Shown here piece after piece: positions 1-7,997 of a stretch of DNA of 64,000 bases. Positions within the stretch are counted from its first letter, which is position 1. Each line of letters starts with the position of its first letter. Source of the stretch: Variovorax paradoxus. Lineage in GTDB: Bacteria; Pseudomonadota; Gammaproteobacteria; Burkholderiales; Burkholderiaceae_C. The stretch covers positions 248,001 to 312,000 of the forward strand of contig CP063167.1 in NCBI GenBank assembly GCA_016806145.1, read 5' to 3'. Position numbers and translations under genes: made by a program. The notes under the pieces were generated by a model. It was not told where the DNA came from. It made no database searches and worked only from the letters and a program-made list of their open reading frames with translations.

Positions 1-403
1 CCAGTTCCTCCGAGAGGAAATCGCGCGAGCAGCACAGCGTGACCGAACGCTCGCGCACCTCGCTCGCGAAGAACTCCTCCTTGGCCGCGCCGGGAGGCTG
101 CAGCAGGGTGCTCACGCTCATCGCGCTCACCGTCTGCGCGCCCGCGCTGCCGGGCTGGCCGACCCGGCTCTCGCCCTCGAGCCGGAAATGCAGCTTGATG
201 AAGTCGCCGCTGCGATAGACCTCGCGGCTTTCTTCCAGGTGCGTGACATGGCCCAGCGACAGATAGAAGCCGGGCCGAAAGCACAGGAACTCGCGCCGGC
301 CGCGCGCCGCGCCGGTCGGCGTCACCGTCAGTCCCTGGGTGCGGCCCCAGCGGCGGGTCGACGCGAGGCGATAGGCGGAAGGCAGACTGAACGGCGTGTC
401 CAT
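1..403 (-). CDS. AraC-family regulator, PchR-like, N-terminal part (runs off the left edge)
   Basis: Reading leftwards from an ATG at 403, an uninterrupted frame of 134 codons continues off the window, so only the N-terminal sensor half is visible. Segments such as DFIKLHFRLEGESRV (about residues 69-83), a serine-rich SVSTLLQPPG stretch and RERSVTLCCSRDFL near the end resemble the ligand-binding half of PchR-type AraC regulators, which control siderophore or metabolic genes. The DNA-binding HTH domain would lie outside the window, so the family call rests on this half alone. It is divergent from the Bug receptor at 594, and the 190-base gap could hold promoters for both. Confidence 0.55.
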   Translation of the reverse strand, partial: MDTPFSLPSAYRLASTRRWGRTQGLTVTPTGAARGRREFLCFRPGFYLSLGHVTHLEESREVYRSGDFIKLHFRLEGESRVGQPGSAGAQTVSAMSVSTLLQPPGAAKEEFFASEVRERSVTLCCSRDFLSEEL

Positions 404-593
404 CGCTTGGGTCCGTGGGCGGGTTCGAAGAGGCGCCGAGGATACTCCCGCGCCCGAGTTTTCCTGCAGGCGGAACAAAGCTTTCCGCCGGAGGCGCTTC
501 ATTGCGCGCAGTGGAACACCTAGATTCGCTGGCACCGCGCGCACCCCGCGCTTCAACCAGCCGGCACCCAAGTCCGGCGCACCGGAGACCACC

Positions 594-1571
594 ATGCCGA
601 CCGCGATCCGTCCCCTCTTCCACCGTACCGCCTGGACGCTGGCCCTCGGCCTCGCCGCCGTCGCCTGCGCCCATGCGCAAGACAAGTACCCGAGCAAGCC
701 GATCCGCGTGGTGGTGCCGTTCCCCGCCGGCACCGCGCCCGACGTGATGGCGCGCTACTGGGGCGACCGCATCTCCAAGCAGCTGCAGCAGCCCGTGGTG
801 ATCGACAACCGCGCCGGCGCCTCCACCATCGTCGGCACGCAGGCCGTCACCACCGCGCCCGCCGACGGCTACACCCTGCTCTACACCGCGAGCGGCACGC
901 TCACCATCAACCCCTTCGTCTACAAGAAGCTGCCCTACCAGCCGCAGGACCTGGTGCCGGTGACGCGCATGCTGTCGATTCCGCTGGTGGTGTCGGTGCC
1001 GGTGCAGTCGCCGTACAAGACGCTCGCCGACCTCATCAAGGACGCGAAGGCGCGGCCCGGCGAGGTCAGCTATGCCTCGTACGGCGTGGGCACCGTGCCG
1101 CACATGTCGATGGCCTATTTCGCCAACAGCGCCGGCCTCGCGCTCAACCACGTGCCCTACCGCGATGGCGGCCTGACCGACGTGCTCGGCGGCCGCGTCA
1201 GCACCGCGTTCTCGCCGATCGCCGACGTGCTGCCCTACATCAAGGCCGGCAAGGTGCGGCCGCTGGCCGTGTCGAGCACGCACCGGCTCGAGTCGCTGCC
1301 GCAGGTGCCCACCGTGGCCGAGGCCTTCCCGGGCTTCGAGGGCGACTCGTGGCATGGCGTGTTCGCGGTCAAGGGCACGCCGCAGCCCATCGTCGACCTG
1401 CTCGCCAGCCTGTCGCGCCGCATCGCCGAGTCCGACGAGTACCGTCGCTATCTCGGCGAGTTCGGGCTGATTCCGGTCGGCGGTTCCCCGGCGGACTTCA
1501 CCCAGCTGGTCGGCACCGAATCGAAGCGCTGGGTCAAGGTCGTCAAGGACAACAGCATCTCGCTCGAGTGA
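594..1571 (+). CDS. Bug/TTT-family periplasmic solute receptor
   Basis: A 325-residue protein of the usual length for tripartite tricarboxylate transporter substrate receptors (TctC/Bug family). The start at 594 is chosen because it gives a clean signal peptide (basic start, hydrophobic core LALGLAAVACAHA, cleavage near residue 28), whereas the open frame extends further upstream without coding character. After the signal comes the family hallmark YPSKPIRVVVPFPAGTAPD. No TctA/TctB membrane partner is nearby, as is common for the expanded Bug families of Comamonadaceae. The ligand, usually a carboxylate or amide, cannot be read from sequence. The FMN reductase follows after 43 bases and may be co-transcribed. 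Confidence 0.9.
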   Translation: MPTAIRPLFHRTAWTLALGLAAVACAHAQDKYPSKPIRVVVPFPAGTAPDVMARYWGDRISKQLQQPVVIDNRAGASTIVGTQAVTTAPADGYTLLYTASGTLTINPFVYKKLPYQPQDLVPVTRMLSIPLVVSVPVQSPYKTLADLIKDAKARPGEVSYASYGVGTVPHMSMAYFANSAGLALNHVPYRDGGLTDVLGGRVSTAFSPIADVLPYIKAGKVRPLAVSSTHRLESLPQVPTVAEAFPGFEGDSWHGVFAVKGTPQPIVDLLASLSRRIAESDEYRRYLGEFGLIPVGGSPADFTQLVGTESKRWVKVVKDNSISLE

Positions 1572-1614
1572 GCCCGCTCACTGCTTCCCTGTTCCAACTC
1601 TCCAAGGATTCCGA

Positions 1615-2181
1615 ATGACAACCCGCGACATCGTCGCCCTCTGCGGCAGCCTGCGCGCCGCCTCCGTGAACCGCCACGTGGTCCAGCTCGCGCGCGAGGT
1701 GCTGCCCGAGGGCGCCTCCCTCACTCTGCTCGAATGGCGCGAGGTGCCCGTGTTCGATGCCGACGACTACGCGCGCGGCCTGCCGCCATCGGTCGCCGCG
1801 CTGCGCGAGCGCATCCGCGCCGCCGATGGCGTGCTGATCGCCACGCCCGAGTACAACTTCAGCATTCCCGGCGGGCTCAAGAACCTCATCGACTGGCTCA
1901 GCCGCGGCGAGGACCAGCCCTTCAACGCCAAGCCGGTGGCGATCGTCAGCGCCGCGCCCGGCCCGCTGGGCGGCGCGCGCGTGCAGTACGACCTGCGCAA
2001 GGTCATGCTGTTCCTCAACGCCATGCCGCTGGTCAAGCCCGAGGTCTTCATCGGCCACGCGCCCACCAAGTTCGACGCCGAGACCGGCCGCTGCACCGAC
2101 GAGACCACGCGCAAGTTCGTGACCGACCAGATGGCGGCCTTCGCGCGCTGGATCGACGCGGTCGAGCGGATGCGAGGCTAG
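1615..2181 (+). CDS. NADPH-dependent FMN reductase / flavodoxin-fold oxidoreductase
   Basis: A 188-residue cytoplasmic flavodoxin-like reductase of the SsuE/ChrR/azoreductase superfamily. The FMN-phosphate loop is seen as [10 protein letters not shown] at residues 11-20. The second flavin-contacting loop is [20 protein letters not shown] (about 80-99), typical of NADPH:FMN or quinone reductases in this family. Such enzymes reduce FMN, quinones, chromate or azo compounds with NAD(P)H; the physiological acceptor cannot be decided here. The ATG follows the receptor gene by 43 bases with a weak AAGGA ribosome site. A GC-only palindrome begins in the stop codon. Confidence 0.9.
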   Translation: MTTRDIVALCGSLRAASVNRHVVQLAREVLPEGASLTLLEWREVPVFDADDYARGLPPSVAALRERIRAADGVLIATPEYNFSIPGGLKNLIDWLSRGEDQPFNAKPVAIVSAAPGPLGGARVQYDLRKVMLFLNAMPLVKPEVFIGHAPTKFDAETGRCTDETTRKFVTDQMAAFARWIDAVERMRG

Positions 2182-2198
2182 CGCGCGGCGCCGCGCGC
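2181..2198 (+). terminator. GC-only 18-base palindrome after the FMN reductase
   Basis: GCGCGCGGCGCCGCGCGC is a perfect palindrome that begins in the last base of the upstream stop codon. It could form a strong hairpin in RNA, but no T-tract follows, so intrinsic termination is uncertain. The rest of the gap to the catalase (2199-2342) probably holds the catalase promoter; no OxyR-type site is clear to the eye. Confidence 0.3.
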
Positions 2199-2342
2199 GG
2201 GGGCAGGCCGATTGCCTACTCGATTCCGCGCCGCGCCGCATCATTCCATCGTATCCCCCGTCCCCCCACGGAGGTCGTTTGGAAAGGTCATCGGATGCTC
2301 GTAGAGTGGACCTGCTTTCAACCCACGACGAGAGGACGCCCC

Positions 2343-3800
2343 ATGAGCAACCCATCCGATCCCCAGAACAAGACCCCCCTGACCACCGCCTTCGGCGCGC
2401 CCGTGGTCGACAACCAGAACAGCCTCACGGCCGGCCCGCGCGGCCCGCTGCTGATGCAGGACGTCTGGCTGATCGAGAAGCTCGCCAACCTCAACCGCGA
2501 GATCATTCCCGAGCGCCGCATGCACGCCAAGGGCTCGGGCGCCTTCGGCACCTTCACCGTCACACACGACATCACGAAGTACACCCGCGCCAAGCTGTTC
2601 GGCGCCGTCGGCAAGAAAACCGAGATGTTCGCGCGCTTCACCACCGTGGCTGGCGAACGCGGCGCGGCCGATGCCGAGCGCGACATCCGCGGCTTCGCGC
2701 TGAAGTTCTATACCGAGGAAGGCAACTGGGACCTGGTGGGCAACAACACGCCCGTGTTCTTCCTGCGCGACCCGCGCAAGTTCCCCGACCTCAACAAGGC
2801 GGTGAAGCGCGATCCGAAGACCAACATGCGCAGCGCCACCAACAACTGGGACTTCTGGACCTCGCTGCCCGAGGCGCTGCACCAGGTCACCATCGTGATG
2901 AGCGACCGCGGCATCCCCTCGAGCTACCGCCACATGCACGGCTTCGGCTCGCACACCTACAGCTTCGTCAACGCGGCCAACGAGCGCTTCTGGGTCAAGT
3001 TCCACTTCAAGACGCAGCAGGGCATCAAGAACCTCACCGACGCCGAGGCCTCCGCGCTCGTCGGCAGCGACCGCGAGAGCCACCAGCGCGACCTGTTCGA
3101 TTCGATCGGCCGCGGCGACTTCCCCAAGTGGACCCTCTACGTGCAGGTCATGCCCGAGGCCGATGCGGAGAAGGTGCCCTACCACCCCTTCGACCTCACC
3201 AAGGTCTGGCCCAAGAAGGACTATCCGCTGATCGAGGTCGGCGTGATGGAGCTCAACCGCAACCCCGAGAACTTCTTCGCCGACGTCGAGCAGAGCGCCT
3301 TCGCGCCCAACAACCTCGTGCCCGGCATCAGCGTGTCGCCCGACAAGATGCTGCAGGCGCGCCTGTTCGCGTATTCCGACGCGCAGCGCTACCGCCTCGG
3401 CGTCAACCACCACCAGATCCCCGTGAACGCCGCGCGCTGCCCGGTGCACAGCAACCACCGCGACGGCACCATGCGCGTGGACGGCAACTACGGCGGCACC
3501 CTGCACTACGAGCCCAACAGCTTCGGCCAGTGGCAGGAGCAACCCGACTACCGCGAGCCGCCGCTCAAGCTGCGCGGCGACGCCGACTTCTGGAATTTCC
3601 GCGAAGACGACGCCGACTACTACAAGCAGCCCGGCGACCTGTTCCGCCTGATGAAGCCCGAGCAGCAGCAGGCGCTGTTCGACAACACCGCACGCGCGAT
3701 GGGCGATGCGCCGGAGTTCATCAAGCGGCGGCACATCGACAACTGCAGCAAGGCCGATCCGGCGTATGGGGCGGGGGTGGCGAAGGCGTTGGGGCTCTGA
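2343..3800 (+). CDS. katA: Monofunctional haem catalase (small-subunit type)
   Basis: A 485-residue haem catalase that disproportionates hydrogen peroxide to water and oxygen. All active-site elements are present: distal His61 in [12 protein letters not shown], the distal asparagine in the GNNTP motif (about residue 134), and the proximal haem ligand Tyr344 within [14 protein letters not shown], four residues after Arg340. The length and the absence of a C-terminal flavodoxin-like domain fit the small-subunit (clade 3, KatA-like) catalases. The start at 2343 is preceded by AGAGGA; longer upstream readings run into non-coding sequence. There is no signal peptide, so it is probably cytoplasmic. 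It stands alone, apparently with its own promoter. Confidence 0.96.
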   Translation: MSNPSDPQNKTPLTTAFGAPVVDNQNSLTAGPRGPLLMQDVWLIEKLANLNREIIPERRMHAKGSGAFGTFTVTHDITKYTRAKLFGAVGKKTEMFARFTTVAGERGAADAERDIRGFALKFYTEEGNWDLVGNNTPVFFLRDPRKFPDLNKAVKRDPKTNMRSATNNWDFWTSLPEALHQVTIVMSDRGIPSSYRHMHGFGSHTYSFVNAANERFWVKFHFKTQQGIKNLTDAEASALVGSDRESHQRDLFDSIGRGDFPKWTLYVQVMPEADAEKVPYHPFDLTKVWPKKDYPLIEVGVMELNRNPENFFADVEQSAFAPNNLVPGISVSPDKMLQARLFAYSDAQRYRLGVNHHQIPVNAARCPVHSNHRDGTMRVDGNYGGTLHYEPNSFGQWQEQPDYREPPLKLRGDADFWNFREDDADYYKQPGDLFRLMKPEQQQALFDNTARAMGDAPEFIKRRHIDNCSKADPAYGAGVAKALGL

Positions 3801-3838
3801 TATTGGCTGGGGCGGGTCGGGCTATGGGCCCGAACCCG

Positions 3839-3881
3839 TATCTCGTTTCAGACAAATTTCGAATTTGTCTACGATGAGATA
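3839..3881 (+). promoter_or_regulatory. Long inverted repeat, probable operator of the Xre gene
   Basis: The core is a perfect dyad, AGACAAATT (3850-3858), three bases, AATTTGTCT (3862-3870). It is flanked by a second matched pair, TATCTC (3839-3844) and GAGATA (3876-3881). The block ends six bases before the ATG of the Xre regulator, so a bound dimer would block its promoter or ribosome access. Palindromes just upstream of small Xre genes are typical of autoregulated antitoxins; that this protein binds here is inferred. Confidence 0.6.
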
Positions 3882-3886
3882 CACAT

Positions 3887-4354
3887 ATGCCCGCAGCCCC
3901 TCCCATCGCTCCCACGGCCGACCATCGCCTCACAGCGTTCGGCCGGCGCATTCATGAGCGCCGCAAGGCGTTGAAGGTCAGCGCCACCACCGCGGCAGAG
4001 GCCGCGGGCATCTCTCGCATGACGCTGGCCCGCATCGAACGCGGCGAGCCCTCGGTCACGATGGGTGCCTACATGAATGCCATCGCGGCGCTGGGGCTCG
4101 ATGTCGATGTGATCCCATCGACGCAGGCCGCCACTCCCGTGCCCGTCCCCGGCGGCATACGAGTCGCCGACTATCCGCAGTTGCGACGTCTTGGCTGGCA
4201 ATTGGCGCCAGACACCGAACTCACGCCTGAGGAGGCTTGGGGTACTTACGAACGCAACTGGCGCCATGTCGATGCATCGGCGCTCGATGTGCGGGAGCGG
4301 GCATTGCTGGACGATCTGGCGCGGGTGCTGGGACGAAAGCCTTTGCACGCTTGA
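3887..4354 (+). CDS. Xre-family HTH regulator, antitoxin-like, without a visible toxin
   Basis: A 155-residue protein with an N-terminal Cro/C1 helix-turn-helix (about 15-70; EAAGISRMTLARIERGEPS includes the recognition helix). The C-terminal tail contains ELTPEEAWGTYERNWRHVD (about 110-128). From memory, this tail resembles small Xre antitoxins encoded next to AbiEii-type nucleotidyltransferase toxins. No toxin-like frame follows: 4355-4785 has no convincing gene, so this would be an orphan antitoxin or stand-alone regulator. The ATG lies directly behind a large operator-like palindrome, which suggests autoregulation. Confidence 0.7.
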   Translation: MPAAPPIAPTADHRLTAFGRRIHERRKALKVSATTAAEAAGISRMTLARIERGEPSVTMGAYMNAIAALGLDVDVIPSTQAATPVPVPGGIRVADYPQLRRLGWQLAPDTELTPEEAWGTYERNWRHVDASALDVRERALLDDLARVLGRKPLHA

Positions 4355-4785
4355 ACGACCGAGCACTGCCTCGAGCATTCGAACAGGAGATCCTCGTCAA
4401 TCGATTCTCTTCAGTGTTCGCGTTCGGCCAGGAGCTACTTTCAACCTTCGTTTGAAGTCGTGTTTCGCTATGACTGGAAATACTCATCATGGACGGTTGG
4501 TAACGCCGAGGCAAGCTGCCTCGAACCCGATTGAGGATGAGAACGAAGATTGGGGCGCTCAGGGAGCGTTGCTCGAGCGGTACCGCACATTGGTGGCAAC
4601 CATGGAAACAACTCGGCATGTGGAGCCCAGGTTTCCGTTTCCTCTGGAGAGTGTGCCTGGGGCGCCCAAGCGACTTTGGTGAACGCGCCATGCGTCCTGG
4701 ATGTCTGCTTTCAGCGGAGCCGAACTTCGGCTTCGGGCCCAAAGCCGAAGTTCAGCCAGCCCCTAAGCGGACGTTCAGCTCGACG
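4355..4785. other. Gene-free stretch at the left edge of the small-gene islet
   Basis: No reading frame here looks like a protein. The short open frames on both strands lack ribosome sites and recognisable sequence. This is where a toxin partner for the preceding antitoxin-like gene would be expected; it may have been lost. The only structure is the nested inverted repeat at 4703-4772. Confidence 0.5.
4703..4772. repeat. Nested inverted repeat (12-base inner stem, 8-base outer stem)
   Basis: The inner arms GAACTTCGGCTT (4722-4733) and AAGCCGAAGTTC (4742-4753) match perfectly around an eight-base loop containing GGGCCC. The outer arms GTCTGCTT (4703-4710) and AAGCGGAC (4765-4772) pair with one G-T. 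No T-tract follows, so it is not a standard terminator. It could be a mobile intergenic repeat, a structured RNA or a recombination site. It ends 14 bases before the 3' end of the neighbouring leftward gene. Confidence 0.55.
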
Positions 4786-5154
4786 TCAACTGCGCGAGAA
4801 GAGCCATCGTTGTGACCTGCCGTCTCTCTCATCGAGATAGGCTATGAACTCGTCGTCGGTATCGAGGTTGTGTTGAATTCGCTCGATGTGGTGGGACAGC
4901 CCAGCAGCACGAAGAACCGCTGAAAGGCCTTCAATATCGCGGTCAGGGCCGCAAGCTCCGTAGAGGTACGAGTCACCTTCACGCGCCTCGAAGAAGAAGC
5001 CCGTCGTGGGCGACGCCTGGCCCTGAACAAGAACCTCGGTCTTCGCCACGTCCGACCACTCGATGGTCAACGAGAAGGGACATGAAGGCAGATGAGGCCT
5101 GAGAACCTCATGGCCTTTCGGGGCAAATACCTCGATTGAGAAGTCGTCATCCAT
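4786..5154 (-). CDS. Small hypothetical protein of the accessory islet
   Basis: I do not recognise this 122-residue acidic protein. It starts MDDDFSIEVFAPKGHEVLRP and has no signal peptide or membrane segment. It looks like a compact soluble alpha/beta domain with an alternating hydrophobic stretch (SLTIEWSDVAKTEVLVQG) and a helical C-terminal third. It follows another small unknown gene on the same strand after 38 bases, so the two may be one transcript. Size, acidity and setting resemble immunity or orphan cassette proteins, but nothing diagnostic is visible. Confidence 0.55.
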   Translation of the reverse strand: MDDDFSIEVFAPKGHEVLRPHLPSCPFSLTIEWSDVAKTEVLVQGQASPTTGFFFEAREGDSYLYGACGPDRDIEGLSAVLRAAGLSHHIERIQHNLDTDDEFIAYLDERDGRSQRWLFSRS

Positions 5155-5192
5155 CGTTCATTCCAAGATCTGCTCCTAGCCGGAAGCAGCGT

Positions 5193-5450
5193 TTAGACCG
5201 CGGGGTCTGCGGCGATAAATCCATCGTCGCTGGCAGCCCATTGGATGCCTAGTACCGCCTCCTCTTTGGCAATCTCCAAGTCCGCGTAGAAGGAAGGGCT
5301 GGGCGCGTAGGAGGCCCACCCTTCGATGCCAGCGGCTTCCTTGTTGAAGTGGTATTGCTCAACGAACCCAAAACTCCCCTCCTCTCGACGAAAGAGCGCG
5401 ATGCGACGTTGGCGGTCTTGTGAGTAAAAGAAGCAGATTTCCTGGCTCAC
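5193..5450 (-). CDS. Small hypothetical protein
   Basis: An 85-residue protein starting at GTG (5450); no strong ribosome site is visible, so the start is tentative. The N-terminal half (EICFFYSQDRQRRIALFRRE) and the aromatic middle (FGFVEQYHF, then EGWASYAPSPSFY) give it a definite composition and argue against a chance frame. I recall similar small proteins near toxin/immunity genes in proteobacteria but cannot name a family. It lies upstream of the 122-residue gene on the same strand. Confidence 0.5.
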   Translation of the reverse strand: MSQEICFFYSQDRQRRIALFRREEGSFGFVEQYHFNKEAAGIEGWASYAPSPSFYADLEIAKEEAVLGIQWAASDDGFIAADPAV

Positions 5451-5757
5451 CGGGCTATCACGGAAAGATGGGCGAACTCAGCCTTGACCTCAGGGGTCCG
5501 GAATTGGCCGTTAGCAGAAGTCTAGCCGCGTGCGCCTGCTTTCGATCAAGATTGGATGGGCAGCCGATTACGTACCCGCCAGCTGCGGAACAAAATTTGC
5601 AGGTCTGCTATTCGGGGAACAAATTCATGCAAGAAAACGAGGCAAAAACATGTTCTCGCAGAGGTCGTCATTCTCGCTAGATCAAGGACTTAGGTGCGAT
5701 TCCTGAAGAACGCATTTTGAATGATGTCGACGGGCAGCTTAGCCAAATTCCAAGAAA
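5451..5757. other. Intergenic region, no gene recognised
   Basis: About 300 bases between two leftward small genes. Base composition turns AT-rich towards the right. It may carry the promoter of the 85-residue gene. Frames open here have no plausible start signals or protein character. Confidence 0.4.
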
Positions 5758-6213
5758 CTAGACTAGTTCGATATACAAGAGCAATGTCAATTTACCAACT
5801 TCCGAAAGCGCATTATCTCGAATGCCAGTTATCGCCTCGCGAAATAAATTTTTTACAAGAAATTTCTTTTCTCGAGCTGGGGCTGTGTTCCATTTAAAAA
5901 AATCTATATTCAATCCAACAAATACACTTTTTTGACTATGTTTGTGCTTTATGAAATCATGTCTTTTGTAAATAGAAGGCTCAGAAATTATGGGGAAAAC
6001 GATTATCGAATCGAGTTCGCAGGAAAAATCGTCAGCCTCCGCCAGTGCCGTAACTTTCTTCGCAGTCTCGCCAAAAATTCCTACATCAACAGGATGCGTC
6101 ACAATTCCAGAAATGCCGAAATTGAACTTCCTTTCCAACGCGGGCCAATCCACTTGCATGCCGCGGGCCTCGGCCTCCTTGAGGATAGCCAACTCTTTTT
6201 TATTCATTTTCAT
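5758..6213 (-). CDS. AT-rich orphan gene, hypothetical protein
   Basis: A 151-residue protein with lysine- and isoleucine-rich composition and codons (AAA, ATA, TTT) sharply unlike the rest of the window, which is good evidence of recent acquisition. It begins MKMNKKELAILKEAEARGM with a purine-rich AAGAAG upstream. The remainder alternates short beta-like stretches (DSIIVFPIIS, SVFVGLNIDFF) with helices. No membrane segment or signal peptide is seen and I recognise no family. An immunity-type protein is possible from size and setting but is only a guess. Confidence 0.6.
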   Translation of the reverse strand: MKMNKKELAILKEAEARGMQVDWPALERKFNFGISGIVTHPVDVGIFGETAKKVTALAEADDFSCELDSIIVFPIISEPSIYKRHDFIKHKHSQKSVFVGLNIDFFKWNTAPAREKKFLVKNLFREAITGIRDNALSEVGKLTLLLYIELV

Positions 6214-6515
6214 AGTGCTTCTTATATCAACAGCGTTGACTCAACGGAGGGAGGTGACCGCCGCGACTAGCAGCATATCCCGTGCACATTAGCACCTCCA
6301 AAATTCGTGCAGGCGCTCGACTTTCGAAAGTCGCAATGGGAACCATTGTGGCGTTGCGAGCGCACCCCTCATCATCGATGATGCAAGGCGGTCACTCGAA
6401 TCCTTGGATGGCAGATCCAACCTTCGGAACGTTGTCCGACTGACGCAGCCGGAATTCGTATGTATCCGCCATGATGTATGCGAAGCTAGCTACATTTCAT
6501 CCCTTTGAGGGCGTT
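6214..6515. other. Intergenic region with two perfect palindromes
   Basis: No gene is seen between the divergent AT-rich gene and the repeat protein. Two perfect palindromes stand out: CGACTTTCGAAAGTCG at 6318-6333 and CATCATCGATGATG at 6370-6383. Either could be a regulator site in a divergent promoter region. Confidence 0.45.
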
Positions 6516-6875
6516 ATGGTCAAGAAGACAGCTGAACAGAAGAATGCAGAGGAGGGCCGCTACGTTGCCGCCAGTAGTGCCGCCAATGCAATTGAGCTTG
6601 AGCCCTTTCTGACTGACCCTAGTCAATCTATACGCGCCGTGGCGGCCACGAACCCGAAAGCAGACGCAGAGATTCTGGATCGTTTCGCGAATGACAAGTT
6701 TTGGGGCGTTCGAATGGAAGTGGTGCGCAATGCCAACGTCAGCCAGGCCACCCTGCGCAGGCTGTTGGAGTCCGATGTGCGCAAACGTGGAGTAGTGCAT
6801 CACGCAGCTCACGCGAAGCTGGAAGAGCGCGGCGTGGAATTTGGTGCCGATGGCATGCCGGAAGATGCGGCGTAG
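6516..6875 (+). CDS. Leucine-rich-repeat-variant / HEAT-like small repeat protein
   Basis: A 119-residue protein. The ATG at 6516 is preferred to the in-frame ATG at 6474 because GAGG lies five bases before it. It contains two to three degenerate helical repeats, such as IRAVAATNPKADAEILDRFA and VRMEVVRNANVSQATLRRLL, the signature of LRV/HEAT-like repeats (AVAANPNTPPELL-type) that build small binding scaffolds. The partner is unknown. Proteins of this type are often found alone or near toxin-immunity loci, consistent with the setting. Confidence 0.65.
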   Translation: MVKKTAEQKNAEEGRYVAASSAANAIELEPFLTDPSQSIRAVAATNPKADAEILDRFANDKFWGVRMEVVRNANVSQATLRRLLESDVRKRGVVHHAAHAKLEERGVEFGADGMPEDAA

Positions 6876-7251
6876 AAACCAATCTCGCGTTTCCCGAACC
6901 GCCCTCGCTGTCAATGCGCCGCGAACGTCGGCTTCACGCGGATTAGGCCGTCTCAGCGAGTGGCGGGTTCTGGCCGATACTACCCATTCGCGCAGGACCG
7001 AATTTCGGTAGCCGCTGCAAAGCAGCCGCTCGCGGCGCATCGTCCAACATCTGCGGAGAAGCGCGACATCGGCATCCGCACATTTCGGCTAGCGCGTTGT
7101 TCAAACGCCGATGGCACGCGCGGGATCACATGCGTATGCATCCTGGCTGCCAACGCAGATGCCGAACGGCATTCCCCAACTGCGCCAACGCGCCAAGGTC
7201 TTTGGGCCCCGAATATCCAAAGCCAGCGGCTCACTGGGCCTGCGCTCGGCA
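6876..7251. other. Intergenic region closing the accessory islet
   Basis: About 375 bases between convergent genes with no convincing coding frame. It contains short inverted repeats (ACCGAA T TTCGGT near 7000 and GCTGC AAA GCAGC just after). Composition returns to the window norm at its right end, where the racemase gene stops. No RNA gene is recognised. Confidence 0.4.
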
Positions 7252-7983
7252 TCAACCCATCTCATACGCCCGATTGGCCAACGCCCTCGCCAACACATCC
7301 GCCGGATCCACCAACCGCACCCCCGCATGCCCCGGCACGCCATGCAGCGCCAGCGGTATCTCAGTGCAGGCCAGCAGCAGGTTCTCGCACCCATGCCGCT
7401 CGACCATCCGCCGCGCCACCTCGGCAAACAGCCGCGTCGCGAGCCCGAGGTCCCCGGCCTTCACGCCATCGCGGATACCGCGCATGACCTGCTCTCTCTC
7501 CGGCTCCGTCGGCAGATGGCACGCGATGCCGCGCTCCGCCATCGCCGCCTGGTAGAAACCCAGGCTGTAGGTGCCCTGGGTCGCGAGCAGGCACACCGCG
7601 TCGATGCGCTGGGCCGCGAGGTACTTCGCGGTCTCCTCGACGATGTGCAGCATCTCCACGTCGGGATGCGAGCGCTGCAGCTTCGCGTGCCACGCATGCG
7701 CGGTGTTGCACGCGATCGCGATGCTCGCCACGCCATGGCTTTGCAGTCCCTCGATGCCGCTCACCATCCCTTCGAAGGGCGAGGGGCCGTCCTCGAGCAG
7801 CGCCAGGGTGCGGTCGGGCACCGGCAGTTGCGCGAGCCAGTGTTCGGGAAAGGCCTGGTCGGACACGGGACTGCCGCTGGCCCGCAGCCGTGCCTCGCAG
7901 GCGCCGACGAAGAGCCGCAAAAAATCCGCGCCGGCCGCGGGCCCCATGCCGCCCAGGATGCCGACCTTGCGGGTGCCAGGCAC
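7252..7983 (-). CDS. Aspartate/glutamate racemase family protein
   Basis: A 243-residue cytoplasmic enzyme of the Asp/Glu racemase superfamily, which interconverts amino-acid enantiomers without cofactor using two cysteines. Both are present: Cys92 in AIACNTAH and Cys206 in LLLACTEIPL. The N-terminus VGILGGMGPAAGADF is characteristic of the aspartate racemase branch. The start is a GTG at 7983 chosen because AAGGAG lies six bases upstream; the long open frame extending beyond it is antisense to other genes. It lies 14 bases after the amino-acid binding protein on the same strand, so the pair and the aldolase upstream probably share a transcript. Confidence 0.88.
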   Translation of the reverse strand: MPGTRKVGILGGMGPAAGADFLRLFVGACEARLRASGSPVSDQAFPEHWLAQLPVPDRTLALLEDGPSPFEGMVSGIEGLQSHGVASIAIACNTAHAWHAKLQRSHPDVEMLHIVEETAKYLAAQRIDAVCLLATQGTYSLGFYQAAMAERGIACHLPTEPEREQVMRGIRDGVKAGDLGLATRLFAEVARRMVERHGCENLLLACTEIPLALHGVPGHAGVRLVDPADVLARALANRAYEMG

Positions 7984-7997
7984 GCCGGACTCCTTGC

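Noticed and set aside
2241..3734. A 497-codon open frame on the minus strand opposite the catalase
   Set aside because: It is a by-product of high GC content: the catalase frame has all active-site residues, whereas the antisense product is a low-complexity mix of Leu, Val, Ala, Gly and Arg with no recognisable domain. The same applies to other long antisense frames, for example opposite the molybdopterin enzyme and the efflux genes.
4237..4455. A toxin gene directly downstream of the Xre antitoxin-like gene
   Set aside because: The only overlapping open frame has no toxin-like motif, no ribosome site and an arbitrary composition. It looks like a chance frame.
4703..4772. Integron attC site or cassette array in the small-gene islet
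   Set aside because: The nested repeat and small genes are suggestive, but I see no integrase, no conserved core sites and no second copy of the repeat between the other small genes.
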